From: Tritrichomonas musculus
Taxonomy: Eukaryota; Parabasalia; Tritrichomonadida; Tritrichomonadidae
Reading direction: 5' to 3'
NCBI GenBank assembly: GCA_039105265.1
Contig: JAPFFF010000053.1
Span: 186,001 to 250,000 of the forward strand
Length of the DNA: 64,000 nt
The notes below the pieces were generated by a model. The model saw only the letters and a list, made by a program, of their open reading frames with translations, did not search any database and was not told the origin of the DNA. Position numbers and translations under genes: made by a program. This document shows, piece after piece, positions 10,159-20,307 of this stretch. How positions within the stretch are numbered: the stretch's first letter is position 1; every line of letters begins with the position of its first letter.

Positions 10159-10388
10159 TATTCCAGGATAACCGTTTTTTAATAATAAAATTTCAATAAG
10201 CTCATATAAAAAGTTCGTATTTTTTTTAAAAATTTATGATTTTTTCCTTACCTTTTTTATTCAAATTTTTCCTTCTCAATTATAATCCCAGGATGATTGA
10301 TCGTTTTTAATTCAATTTTTGAATTATATTTTGGTTGATAATCGACATGGTTAAATATTAAACCATCTTAAACGGTTATCCTGGAATA
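10159..10388. mobile_element. Short MITE, about 230 bp
   Basis: Inverted ends TATTCCAGGATAACCGTTT (10159) and AAACGGTTATCCTGGAATA (ending 10388) bound AT-rich DNA. A further partial copy of the end (ATCCTGGAATTAAA) lies just outside at about 10396. TA ends suggest a Tc1/mariner-like target. Confidence 0.65.
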
Positions 10389-11453
10389 AAATAAACATCC
10401 TGGAATTAAATAACAAACGTTACTACTTTCTTTTTAGATGTGTATAAATGTTTTACGCATTTAAATCATACTTTTTTTAACCTTATGAAAGATTTATGTT
10501 TATCAGTTGCCCTTCGGAGGTTTTAAAAATTACGTTCTATTTAAACTTTTTAAATAAAATAGACTAAGAAAAAAAATCAATTACGTTTTACGATTACGTC
10601 TACGTGATAAAATTAGAATACGACTTTTTTAGAAAAAGTTAATAAAAAGGTATTTTTCTTTAAATATAAATATTTTATCCTTTCAAATTTGAGAGCTCTA
10701 GCTTAGAGGTTAAATTAAATTGAGGTTAAAGTATTGAGTTCGAAACTAAACCTCTTGGATTTTTTTATTTTTATATAAATTATGTAATTACGTTTCATTT
10801 CGGCAATTTTTACATTTTAATACGTCTTTTTTTAAATTTTTTTGTAGGTATTTTTAATTAATTTTTATTGATAATGCTTTATAATTAAATAAAATAATTT
10901 TATATTACTTTTTTTTTAGTTTTTTTGCACTCAGTTACTAAAAAAACAATTTTTGAAAATATTTTTCCAAAATTTTTGATCGTTTAGGAGAAATTTTATA
11001 CTCTTTTGACCATTATTTTTTCAATAGTAGTGCTCTCAGAATCATAATATTCTATGAGTTTTTTCAATATTGAAAGGTTTACATGAAAACCGATCAGTAA
11101 ACCCTTAAAATATAATATCATCTCTTTCATATCAGTTGAAAATTCCAATTGGTTGGCATAAATATAATGATATACGCTGCTATAACAATAATCAGTAATA
11201 TGAAATGATAAAATCAAGTTTGAGTATTCAAAAAGTTTGATGTGAAGTGAGCACCCGTACCTCTCATAAATTTAATAAATTAAAAAGCAGTTGATTTACG
11301 CTTTTTTTTATAGTAATAAAGTTTACTTTTTATTTTTTTTTTTTTTTAAACCGTCAAATTGATTTCTCATTCAATTTCTCCTTATTTCTGACTTCAACAA
11401 TTCAAATTTTCTGATAAAAAAAAAAAACTATATCACCTTCTCATTTTTATATT
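10389..11453. other. AT-rich spacer with a possible gene fragment
   Basis: The stretch holds the tRNA-like relic at 10691-10756 and a 73-residue minus frame at 10996-11217. That frame ends LKKLIEYYDSESTTIEK and has a string (ATGAGTTTTTTCAATATTGA) recurring near 17565, so a repeated decayed gene fragment is likely. I cannot name it. The last 200 bp upstream of 11469 serve as the promoter region of the RRM gene. Confidence 0.45.
10691..10756 (+). other. tRNA-like relic (A-box and B-box-like)
   Basis: The segment begins GAGAGCT and ends AACCTCTT, which can pair as an acceptor stem with one mismatch. It contains TAGCTTAGAGGTT, close to the A-box TAGCTCAGTGGTT, and GAGTTCGAAACT, close to the B-box with a TTCGAAA T-loop. 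A T-run follows after a few bases. The D and anticodon stems do not fold well, so it is not a working tRNA. It may be a tRNA pseudogene or tRNA-derived repeat head. Confidence 0.35.
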
Positions 11454-11468
11454 TTGACTCCAAAAGGA

Positions 11469-12425
11469 ATGCAAAGTAGCTTTCAAACATTACTAGTTCA
11501 AAATTTAAACTATTCAACAAATAAAGAAGAAATTAAAAAACATTTTGAACAAATTGGTGAAGTTTCAAAAATCGAACTTGTACTAGATAAAAATGAAAAC
11601 TCAAAAGGTATCGCTTATGTTACTTATAAAAATCCTGAAGATGCTAGATTGGCTTCTAAAGTACTTAATAAAACAGTGCTGGATGGAAATAAATTATATC
11701 TTGATATTAGTTGTATAGAAAATGAAGATTCAAATCAAAGTTCTGAGGAAATTGGAGAATTGTTAAAACAACAAACATCCAAAATGATAGAAATAAGTTC
11801 TTCAATTAATAAAAAGCGATTAGATTTCATAAAAGATATTAGAGACACAATAGATTACGGTATAGAAAGAACTTTTGACAGACTTAATTCTAATTTTGAA
11901 CAAAACTTTGATTGCATTGTTGAAAAAGCTACCGACAAATTATATCAAAATTTCAATGAAAACTATTATCAACGATTTGTGGTACAAACCGTCAGTACTC
12001 TTGAAAAGGAGTTAAATAATACTATTTCAAAGGGAATTATATCTTTTAATGAAAAAATTGATGATCTTATTGTCCAAAAGTTTTCTGCAATTAATAAATC
12101 TCTCAAAAATAATCTTGCTGATTATATAAATGACATGAATGATGTTAATAGTAATTTTACTAAAACATTTAAGCAGAATATCCAAGAAGTACTTGATCAA
12201 GAAATTCAAAATAATCGCTCACAAGCCACTAGCAATTCCCATGACAATTCATCATCAACTTCTCCACTGATAGGTGATACATTAAAGCATTATGAAAATC
12301 AAAGAATGTCTCAAGATCATAATAATACTGCTTATGATAACAAAAAAAGGATGAAAATTCTTTATAATCAAAGTGATGTTGATTATTTTCAACAACAACC
12401 TCCATTTTACACTTATACAAGCTGA
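11469..12425 (+). CDS. RRM-domain RNA-binding protein with long coiled region, 318 aa
   Basis: The first in-frame ATG is 11469 (an upstream TTG at 11454 is not credible). One N-terminal RRM lies at residues 6-85, with RNP2 LLVQNL (8-13) and RNP1 KGIAYVTY (46-53), both with the expected aromatic or hydrophobic core. The rest (100-250) is a helical, charged region with heptad-like spacing (KKRLDFIKDIRDTIDYGIE; FDRLNSNFEQNFD), probably a coiled coil for self-association. A polar Q/N/S-rich tail follows. Likely role: a single-RRM mRNA-binding protein, in nucleus or cytoplasm; the target cannot be told. A T-rich leader with TTCTCATTTTT lies 20-30 bp before the ATG. Confidence 0.8.
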   Translation: MQSSFQTLLVQNLNYSTNKEEIKKHFEQIGEVSKIELVLDKNENSKGIAYVTYKNPEDARLASKVLNKTVLDGNKLYLDISCIENEDSNQSSEEIGELLKQQTSKMIEISSSINKKRLDFIKDIRDTIDYGIERTFDRLNSNFEQNFDCIVEKATDKLYQNFNENYYQRFVVQTVSTLEKELNNTISKGIISFNEKIDDLIVQKFSAINKSLKNNLADYINDMNDVNSNFTKTFKQNIQEVLDQEIQNNRSQATSNSHDNSSSTSPLIGDTLKHYENQRMSQDHNNTAYDNKKRMKILYNQSDVDYFQQQPPFYTYTS

Positions 12426-12772
12426 TTTTATTATTACTTGTTAAAGATCAAAAAAGATATATTTTGAAATAATATTTGAAAGTCTCTTTTTCTTATATTT
12501 ACAAAATAAACTAGTAAATATATTCATTCAATTCTTATTCTGACTTTTTGAAGAAGTTAACTTGTCAGTGAAACATCGAAATGTAATAAAAATAAATGTT
12601 GTAAGATCAAAATAAATACAAAAAGTCATTCACATAACTTTTAGCGGGAAAAAGCAAGTTATTTGAATTTTTTTGATTGATCTAATAGAATTTATTCAAG
12701 CAAGTTCAAAATAAATTTTATCAATTCAAAAAAATATGGTTACATTATTTTTTAATTTTATATAAATTTCAA
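12426..12772. other. Intergenic spacer between RRM and CH genes
   Basis: AT-rich, no gene. The last bases before the ATG read AAATTTCAAATG, an initiator-like TTTCA immediately before the start codon of the CH gene. Confidence 0.6.
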
Positions 12773-14254
12773 ATGAGCGTAATAGTTGTAAATTCAGAAT
12801 GTATTCCCCAACAAATCAAAGTTTTCACTAAGTGGGTTCAAAGCCATTTATCTAAGCTTAGAACAAACGTCAAAATCAAAGATGTAACTAAAGATCTTTG
12901 TAATGGTGTTGCTCTTGTCGAGCTCGCGGAAACATTAGTTGATAAATTGGCCCCTCGAAACTGGACAATTTCACCAAGACTCACAGAAGATATGATTCAA
13001 AACTGCGATTTGGCCCTCGAAATGTTCAATGAAGATGGGGTTCATTTCATTGGAATCTCAGGCAAAGATGTCAATGAAAACGATGAAAAGCTTATTCTCA
13101 ACCTTGTTTGGACACTCATTCTTCACTACTCAATCGGAATATCAATCAGTACAATCGAAGAAAACAACGCAGGCTCTTCAAATGCAACAACATCAGAAGC
13201 ATCTCAATCACTATCTGCAAATGCTGACTTACATCCACTCCTACAATGGGCAATAGATCGAACATCAAATTATTCCAATATCAACGACTTCCAACCATAC
13301 AGTTTAGCAATGTGTGCACTCCTCGATTCATACGCTCCAGATAGGGTCAATTATGACTCTCTTGAGCCAAATGATACAGAACGTAATTCAAAACTTGCAA
13401 TCAGCGTCATGCGCGAACTCAAAATTCCAGTCCTTCTTGATACAGACGACTTACAAAATACTGAAATCGACGAGAAAGCTCTTCTTACCCAACTATCAGT
13501 AATTAGAATTGTCCTCGAAAAGATCAAGCGACCAAAGACTCTTAAATCGACCACTGCCTCAATTATCGAAGAGGTTCAAGAAACTCATCTGAATGACGAA
13601 ATAAAAGTTATAGATAGAGGCATTGAGCTTGAACCAGAACTCGAAATTATTCCAGATGTTGAAGAACAAGTTTTAGTGCATTCACGAAGCTTTGAATTTG
13701 ATCCAGAATTCTTCCCCCATACTGTTGAAGGTGACAACAGCCAATATTCAGGACGAAGGTTCGGCTTGATAATGACACTCAAAGATAGTGATTACAACAA
13801 TGGCCACAAAAGGCTTGGAAGTCCATCAAAGAACCAAGTTTTTGAAGGTGAAGATATCCAATTTGCTCTCACGTTGACCAAAGACGACAATCCTTATTTG
13901 AATCCATCAGGTCGAATGCTCGATATCACAAAACCGAACATTGAAAACGATCCCTACCAACAATTCACGTTTGGCTTGAACAAATGGAGCACCGTTATCG
14001 ACTCCTTCATCAGCCAAGGAATGGTTTGGGACGTCTCTGATGAAGAAAATTTGAATCCACCCGCAGGAACTCCTTTCTACGTTTTCCCATTCCACGGAAG
14101 GCACAATCAGCACTTCATTTACAGGGATGGAATGATTTATGCACAGCAAAATGGTCATGTTGTTACTTACGTTGGTGGCGACGAGCCTCTTGTCATGATG
14201 GCGCCAAGCAAGTCACTCAAAACAAGACAAACTTTCTCTATTCAACTCCTTTAA
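12773..14254 (+). CDS. Double calponin-homology actin-binding protein with C-terminal ricin-like domain, 493 aa
   Basis: Two CH domains in tandem form an actin-binding unit. CH1 is residues about 7-115 (FTKWVQSHLSK; DLCNGVALVELAE; NWTISPRL; LILNLVWTLILHYSI). CH2 is residues 148-260 (LLQWAIDRTSNY; LAMCALLDSYAPD). A linker rich in Glu and Leu follows at 265-325. The last about 110 residues form a beta-rich domain with MVWDVSDEENLNPPAGTPF and HNQHFIYRDGMIYAQQNG, the spacing of a ricin/beta-trefoil repeat. The same C-terminal domain ends the protein at 50885-51931. Probable role: cortical actin crosslinker or tether. Its base composition is clearly less AT-rich than its neighbours, suggesting high expression. 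Confidence 0.85.
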   Translation: MSVIVVNSECIPQQIKVFTKWVQSHLSKLRTNVKIKDVTKDLCNGVALVELAETLVDKLAPRNWTISPRLTEDMIQNCDLALEMFNEDGVHFIGISGKDVNENDEKLILNLVWTLILHYSIGISISTIEENNAGSSNATTSEASQSLSANADLHPLLQWAIDRTSNYSNINDFQPYSLAMCALLDSYAPDRVNYDSLEPNDTERNSKLAISVMRELKIPVLLDTDDLQNTEIDEKALLTQLSVIRIVLEKIKRPKTLKSTTASIIEEVQETHLNDEIKVIDRGIELEPELEIIPDVEEQVLVHSRSFEFDPEFFPHTVEGDNSQYSGRRFGLIMTLKDSDYNNGHKRLGSPSKNQVFEGEDIQFALTLTKDDNPYLNPSGRMLDITKPNIENDPYQQFTFGLNKWSTVIDSFISQGMVWDVSDEENLNPPAGTPFYVFPFHGRHNQHFIYRDGMIYAQQNGHVVTYVGGDEPLVMMAPSKSLKTRQTFSIQLL

Positions 14255-14758
14255 AAGCCAATAATCTGTGTTTAAGTTATCGATTTAAATAAACGATAAT
14301 CGACTTCTTCTTTTCATTTCTTTTCGTTCAAATAATTATTAATAAAAATTCCTTATGCCAAAAAATTTATTAATCATAAAGATAAAAATGTATTTAAATC
14401 AGGATTTTTACACCTTTAAATAAACTGTATTTATTTTGTATTAATTATTATTATTAATAAGATATCAAAAAAAATTTATAAAATTTTTAATACTAAATCA
14501 AACAAAATTAATGTAAAAGATTTTCCCTTTCAAAATAATGCATATAAAATTAAAAAATATTTTATAAAAAATTTAAATACTTTTTATCTTTAAATTGAAT
14601 GATGAAAAACCGCTAAAAAGTATTCAATCTCGTGGATGTACCGTATTTGAAAAGGAAATTATTTAAATTTTTGATATGAAATGATCGAATATTCAAAAGA
14701 TTGATTATAATCAATAAACACATCATATTTTTATAAGTATCGCCAAAATTCAAAATAA
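14255..14758. other. Intergenic spacer, no gene
   Basis: AT-rich DNA between two plus-strand genes. The bases AAAATTCAAAATAAATG around 14750 provide an initiator-like TTCA about 10 bp before the DENN gene start. Nothing else is seen. Confidence 0.6.
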
Positions 14759-16774
14759 ATGAAAAATATAACGGATTTCAACAACAAATTTATCGTTGAA
14801 GATGGACGTTATTTGAAAAGATGGGATGCTTCATCTCCACTATTTGATAATTTTTATATTTTGGGTCCAGATCAGTTTGATCCTAACTGCAAACCAAGAT
14901 GCCTTTTCTGGTTTTCCAAAAAAGCTCAGCAGGAAACAAATAACTCTTTACTGAATCAAAATCAAAATAATGAAAGTGAAAGCAATTTAGAAGAAAAAAG
15001 TAATCAAGAAGTTGACCAATTAACTCAATTTTTCTTCCCGGATGGAATTCATTATTGTGAAAATGATCAAGATTATCTATTTATCAGCTACAAAGAACTT
15101 TTTTCGAAAGAACCAAAAGTATATGATCACATTATTTTCATTAAAAATGATGGAAGTGTACCACATTATTATTTTGTTATTAGATTTCAATGCAGTCCAT
15201 TCACCCGTCCTCCTGTTTTAATTTCAAGAAGCTTGAATAAATCAATAATTGATGAACCAAAAAAAGATCGCAATTTAATTGAAGATATGAATGAAAACAT
15301 TGAAGAAGAAATGATTCATTTTAGTAATATGAAAACGTGTCCAACTTGCTTGTTCTCTTATGTATTTGAAACGCAACATCCTTTTTTCGAATTCTATTTT
15401 AATCTCATTCATCAAATCACGCATTTGGAAGCTCTTGAAAAACTCAAAGACAAAAACTATCAAATTCTATTGAACAATTTGATTGCTCAACGCTATCAGT
15501 CACGAGTTATTCATAGTCAAGCATTTGATGACGATGATAATGATGATTTTATTATTGTTAACAAAATAGATAGTTACAAAACGAAAGACACAATTATCTC
15601 TATACAAGATAAAAGTCATAATATGACAGTCCAAAAGATTATAAAAGAGGCAGATAATGAATCATTCATAGAAGATTTAAATTGTTATAAATCTAACTCA
15701 CTCAATATATCATGGCCAATTATATCAAGCGTTTCTCGCAGTCATTTCTTAGGATCTCTCCTTAAAAACGAAATTTTTCAGTCCATTGGCAAAAATGTAA
15801 CAATTCAAACAGGCCTGTCATTATTCTCAAAGTTTAGTTGGCGTGTTCCAACGAGGTTCCAGTCATGCTGTAGTTTGATTCATTATGGAATTATTCCACT
15901 TTTTGATTGGATCACATTGACTGATTTTATTCGAATCCTCTCTCTTCTTTTTCTTGAAGTTAGCGTGATTGTTACAGGAAATGAATTAGAATCTATTGTT
16001 CGTGTTGTTACATCTCTTCAGCATATTGTTTTCCCATTTGCTTGGATGTTTCCTACCATGACAATTGTTCCCGATTCGTTTACAGACGTTCTTAATTCGC
16101 CTCTTCCATTTATTGCAGGTGTTACTTTAAATGAAAAAAATATAAAGAGTATTACTAATCTAGATGATTTTGATGAAATTCTCATCATTGACATAGAAAA
16201 CCAAACCATCAAATGGCCCAAAAAGCTGTATCCAAATATTGCATGCCAAAGTGAATATATTAACACGCTAAGAAAATATTGCACACCACTTAGGCCAGCG
16301 AAATTGAAAAGAAAATCGAACTCTTCGAGTGATGTAATAGTCATTCAAAATGAAAACAGCAAAAATAAAAAATGGCAGTTTAGTATTTGTGATTTTTTCC
16401 AAAAAGTGAAAAATATGAGTATTATTCAAAAAATTAATCATACATCTGTTGATAATGAGAACACTGAATTGTTTTTTGATTCAAATAAAATAAATGATAT
16501 CGTCAATTCAGTTTTGATCATTAACCAAAATGTTTTTGCTTCAAAAGTTAATCCATCAATTGTAACAAGATTAAATAATGAAGAAAATGGAGAAATTGAA
16601 GCTGGATCAATGATGGTTGATGAACTTTACTTTATTCAATTTTCAAATGAGGCAAAAAGCCGGCCTTTCATTGAACTTTTCATGAAAACTCAAATGTTTA
16701 TATCATATCGAGAGCAAGCATGTAAATCAAAAACTGAGGAACAAATTAAAATGATAAAAAATAAGATTTTATAA
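14759..16774 (+). CDS. DENN-domain protein, 671 aa
   Basis: The protein carries a tripartite DENN module, whose known role is guanine-nucleotide exchange on Rab GTPases in membrane traffic. uDENN covers about residues 15-165 (YILGPDQFDP, FFFPDGIHY, YFVIRFQCSP). The core cDENN at about 385-490 holds LLFLEVSVIVTGNELESIVR, then FPFAWMFPTMTIVPDSF and SPLPFIAGV, which match the classic lines. dDENN is the C-terminal segment (RPFIELFMKTQMFISYR). A low-complexity acidic insert (residues 62-92) separates the first strands. No membrane segment is seen. Length and order fit a small DENN protein; the partner Rab cannot be told. Confidence 0.85.
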   Translation: MKNITDFNNKFIVEDGRYLKRWDASSPLFDNFYILGPDQFDPNCKPRCLFWFSKKAQQETNNSLLNQNQNNESESNLEEKSNQEVDQLTQFFFPDGIHYCENDQDYLFISYKELFSKEPKVYDHIIFIKNDGSVPHYYFVIRFQCSPFTRPPVLISRSLNKSIIDEPKKDRNLIEDMNENIEEEMIHFSNMKTCPTCLFSYVFETQHPFFEFYFNLIHQITHLEALEKLKDKNYQILLNNLIAQRYQSRVIHSQAFDDDDNDDFIIVNKIDSYKTKDTIISIQDKSHNMTVQKIIKEADNESFIEDLNCYKSNSLNISWPIISSVSRSHFLGSLLKNEIFQSIGKNVTIQTGLSLFSKFSWRVPTRFQSCCSLIHYGIIPLFDWITLTDFIRILSLLFLEVSVIVTGNELESIVRVVTSLQHIVFPFAWMFPTMTIVPDSFTDVLNSPLPFIAGVTLNEKNIKSITNLDDFDEILIIDIENQTIKWPKKLYPNIACQSEYINTLRKYCTPLRPAKLKRKSNSSSDVIVIQNENSKNKKWQFSICDFFQKVKNMSIIQKINHTSVDNENTELFFDSNKINDIVNSVLIINQNVFASKVNPSIVTRLNNEENGEIEAGSMMVDELYFIQFSNEAKSRPFIELFMKTQMFISYREQACKSKTEEQIKMIKNKIL

Positions 16775-18046
16775 TAATTTAATGATTAATACAATTAAAA
16801 TCAATTTTTAAGGCGGTAGTTTTCAAATTCAATGCTATAATTCAATGAGTTCTCACAAAAATAAAAAAAAGGAAAAGATTGAGAAAAATTATTAAAATAG
16901 CAGGTTTATAATGATATATTGTTAAAATTATTAAAAAGCGAATCATTTTTCTATCTCCTTTATAAAATAAAATCAAAATGATAATAATATGAAAATATTT
17001 AGGTTTTTTTTTTCTGCCATTCACTGGGTATTTAAGGCAAAAAGAGTCATAATAATATGTAGATTTGGTTTTACTAATATTTTAACTAATTTTTTTTGGT
17101 AAATGTATGACTTTTTTTTTTTGATAAGATTTGGATCATATCGATTCCAAAATTTAAAAAATTGCTTAAAGCCATTTTAAAAGCCTAAGGTATGAATTGA
17201 AAAAAATGATGATAATAATATCAAAAAAATATTATTTCAAAAAAGAATTTTATTGTTAAATTTGCTTTTAATTTAAAGCAAGGAAATTATGCTATTAATT
17301 ATTTTTTTTTTAATATTTATTCGTTCCACGTTTTTTGAAAAAAAGCAATAAAAGAAAAGGTATTTTAATTTATTTAATATTTCAATAAAATGGGTTAATT
17401 ATGTAGATATTTTTTATAATCTTATTTTTAAAAAATTGCAATTTTTTACCATAGAAACAAAGAAAAGAAAAAACTATTTTTTTTTTTATTTTGATCGTTA
17501 AGGACAAATATCAAGGTCATTTAACTTTTTCATAGTATGTTACCATTGAAACTTCAATTCTATGAGTTTTATCAATATTGAATGGTTTACGAAAAAATAG
17601 GAGACTATCGCCTTAAAAACGATGAGAGGTGCGAGAACTCTCTTTTTTAAAATTACAACAAAATTTTGAAATATAATATACATTATAAAATGATAAATAT
17701 CATATTTTAATTGTGTGATCTTTCTCTCAGTAGTTGCCAAAATATTAAATATTTAAATATTTTTTAGATTTGAATATATTAATATATAAACCATTCAATT
17801 TTTAAAAATATAAATATAATATTATTTATGCTATTTTTAGTTATTAAAATTAATTTTTTATTAATTAGGAGCTTTTAATTTTACTTTATTACGGAAGTCA
17901 ATCTTTTTAATTATCTGAGCCCAATTTTCTAGTGAAAATTTTATTTTTATTCAAATTCATCATTATCGAAGCCTTCTTTTTCCAAATTGTGATTAATTGC
18001 TGAATAATTTTGTATAAAATATAATAATGAATTAATTGTTTTCATC
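16775..18046. other. AT-rich spacer with minor repeats
   Basis: There are many homopolymer T runs and no coding frame of normal composition. At 17565-17590 a string matches one near 11050, and GAGGTGCGAGAACTC at about 17622 is the inverse of strings near 6094 and 8597. These are probably short remnants of one repeat family. Nothing else is seen. Confidence 0.55.
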
Positions 18047-19134
18047 AAAGGTCATGACACGAACAAACTTTTTGAGAAGGTGGGATTTGGTTATCAAAAA
18101 GTTGGGAAATAAATGCTTATATCTCGTTAAAAAATTGGATATATCATAAATATTAATACCAATAAAATATTTATAGGTATTATAATACAATAAAATAATA
18201 TAAACATGAAACATTTGTTTTTTCCATTTTTTAAAAGGCCTAAAAAAATCTAATATCCCACTTCTAATAACAATATTTATTTAATATTAATGGGCAGAAA
18301 AAAAATACACTTGATAAAAAATTAAAATCCTATATTGTTTTTTAAAATATTCAAATATATAATTGGTTATAAAAGCTTTTTTATAAACATAATATTGCAT
18401 ATTTGGATTCACAAAAAGTTGAACTTTTTCAAACAATTATAATATTAAAAATATTTCATGAGAGAATACCGAATACTTGACGAAATGATTTCTCTTTCAA
18501 AAATTCAACCAAAACTTAGGAATTACTCAAAATTAATTTATACAAAGAATTGGAAGATTTTTCACAAACACTTATAACCAATATATTTCAGGATTTTAAA
18601 AAGAAAAATATATCTAAAAATGTATATAATTTCTTCGAATTTCTTGAAAAAAAGAATTTAAAAATTACCAAAGAGTCCAACTTTATTTGTAAAAGCTCAG
18701 ATATATATGTCAATCCTGCCACGGTACCTAACATTCAAAATAGATACAAAGAAAAGATTACGAAGCAATGCCCATGGTCATTGAAAGATATTAATTTGCT
18801 TAAGAAGCTCGTGAATGATATTGGTCCAAATTGTACAAAATTATCTTCATATTTTGAAAAAGATCCATAAAATCAATTTACAATAAAGCATCTAAGTTGT
18901 ATAAAGCAAGAGAGATATTGAAAAAACCATTCCTTAATTAAATCATTAAACAATTAATCTAAAAAATTTTTTAGTCATATAAACTTTTTCTATTGAAAAT
19001 ATTTTTTTAATTTAATTTTTTTACTATCATTTTTTTTCTATCAATTATTTTACGATCATTTTTTTTTCTTTTCATTTTTTCACTCAAAAAAATTCAAATA
19101 AAACGATCAATTTTTGAATCGTGTCATGACCTTT
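18047..19134. mobile_element. TIR element with 8-bp target duplication, carrying a dead Myb gene (1088 bp)
   Basis: Perfect 16-bp terminal inverted repeats AAAGGTCATGACACGA lie at 18047-18062 and 19119-19134. They are flanked by a perfect 8-bp direct repeat TTTTCATC (18039-18046 and 19135-19142). No transposase is present. The interior contains a Myb/SANT-type pseudogene on the plus strand. An 8-bp duplication is typical of hAT-type elements, but the TIR is not one I recognise. Confidence 0.75.
18459..18942 (+). pseudogene. Myb/SANT-like protein gene, frameshifted
   Basis: The gene starts MREYRILDEMISLSKIQPKL at 18459, changes frame near 18545, continues through NPATVPNIQNRYKEK and the SANT-like CPWSLKDINLLKKLV, and changes frame again near 18868. 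It then ends SIYNKASKLYKAREILK with a stop at about 18942. The layout (helical N-terminus, basic linker, one Myb-like repeat) fits a trichomonad family of short Myb-like proteins. Two frameshifts make it non-functional. It lies wholly inside the 8-bp-TSD element, so it may have been carried or captured. Confidence 0.65.
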
Positions 19135-20307
19135 TTTTCATCCTTCATTTTAGTTCATTTTTTATTTTATTTTTCAATGATTTTTTGACGATAAGTATTG
19201 AATTTTCATGTAAACTTTTCATTTAATATTTCGTCTTTAAAATGATATGTGATGTAATTTATTTAAATTCAGACAATTAATTATTTACTTATACAGATGC
19301 TTATTAATATACAAATGAAATTGTTTTTCAAATCTTTATTTATTCACATAAAAAGAGTTTTTTTTTTGTTTTAACGTATTTAACCGTCGTAGTTTCCAAC
19401 GTTCTTAATTCTCTATTTAAAAAATATTTTTATAAATCATAAGGATATATCCATGTTATTAATAAAAGTTTTTACAACTTTTTGAAAAGAATAATTTTCG
19501 ATTTGTTAAGAATGACTATCGAAAAGAAGTAAAACAACTTTATATGATGTACTAATATGCTCATTAAAAGATTTGTTGAGATGGATCACACTATCATATA
19601 AGATTTTAATTGGATATTTTTTCGCAAAAATTCAAAATTTTACAAAATTTTTTAAATTTATAATAACGGTCTACAGCCCATCCAAAATAACGAGAAATGC
19701 CTCAAAAAGTCAAACATGGCTATTCACCTCACTGGACTGGGAACCCAGTATATAACGCAAATTATATCTTTTCAAATAAAATTTTTTATTCAATATAAAT
19801 TCGTTGTAAATTATTACCCTAAAGTCAAATCTGCATTTATGATAACCCCCCAATTAATGAATAAATGGTTATATAAAACATTTATATTATTCTTTCAATT
19901 GAAAAAAATTGAATATTTATTCAATTTTTTTATATATAAAAATATATTTTCTTACATTTACCATGTATTCTACAAATTAAATTATTTTAAAACATAAAAA
20001 ATCTTTTTATTTTTACCCACCCTCTTTACAATTTTTTGTACCCACTCAACTTTTTGAGAAATTTGGTCAACTTACATCAGAATATTTTTAACAGTTGAAA
20101 ATATAAAATTTACTTTTTTATTAGCAATTATAATTAAATCTGAAGAAAAACTTCGATTAATTATTTTCATTGCATTCAAAATTTGTTATAAAAAATTGAA
20201 TTGAAGATTAATATTTGAAAGGAGAGATAAGCTTTTTATTTAAATTTGAAATAATTTATAGCCACAAATAAAACATTCAATTTTTTATCCGAAATCACAT
20301 ATATAAT
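19135..20307. other. AT-rich spacer upstream of the acyl-CoA synthetase gene
   Basis: There is no gene of coding character. One less AT-rich patch at 19670-19760 includes CACTGGACTGGGAACCCAGT, a short imperfect hairpin of unknown origin. The promoter side ends GAAATCACATATATAATATG, giving an initiator-like TCA about 13 bp before the ATG at 20308. Confidence 0.5.

Noticed and set aside
11454-11468. TTG start for the RRM protein
   Set aside because: Nuclear genes here start with ATG; the first ATG is 11469 and the RRM begins right after it.
12027-12420. Minus-strand frames under the RRM gene, and similar frames opposite the CH, DENN, acyl-CoA synthetase and BspA-like genes
   Set aside because: Shadows of well-supported genes on the other strand.
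19670-19760. Patch with CACTGGACTGGGAACCCAGT, considered as a tRNA or gene fragment
   Set aside because: It does not fold as a tRNA, lacks A and B boxes, and neither strand gives a recognisable protein.
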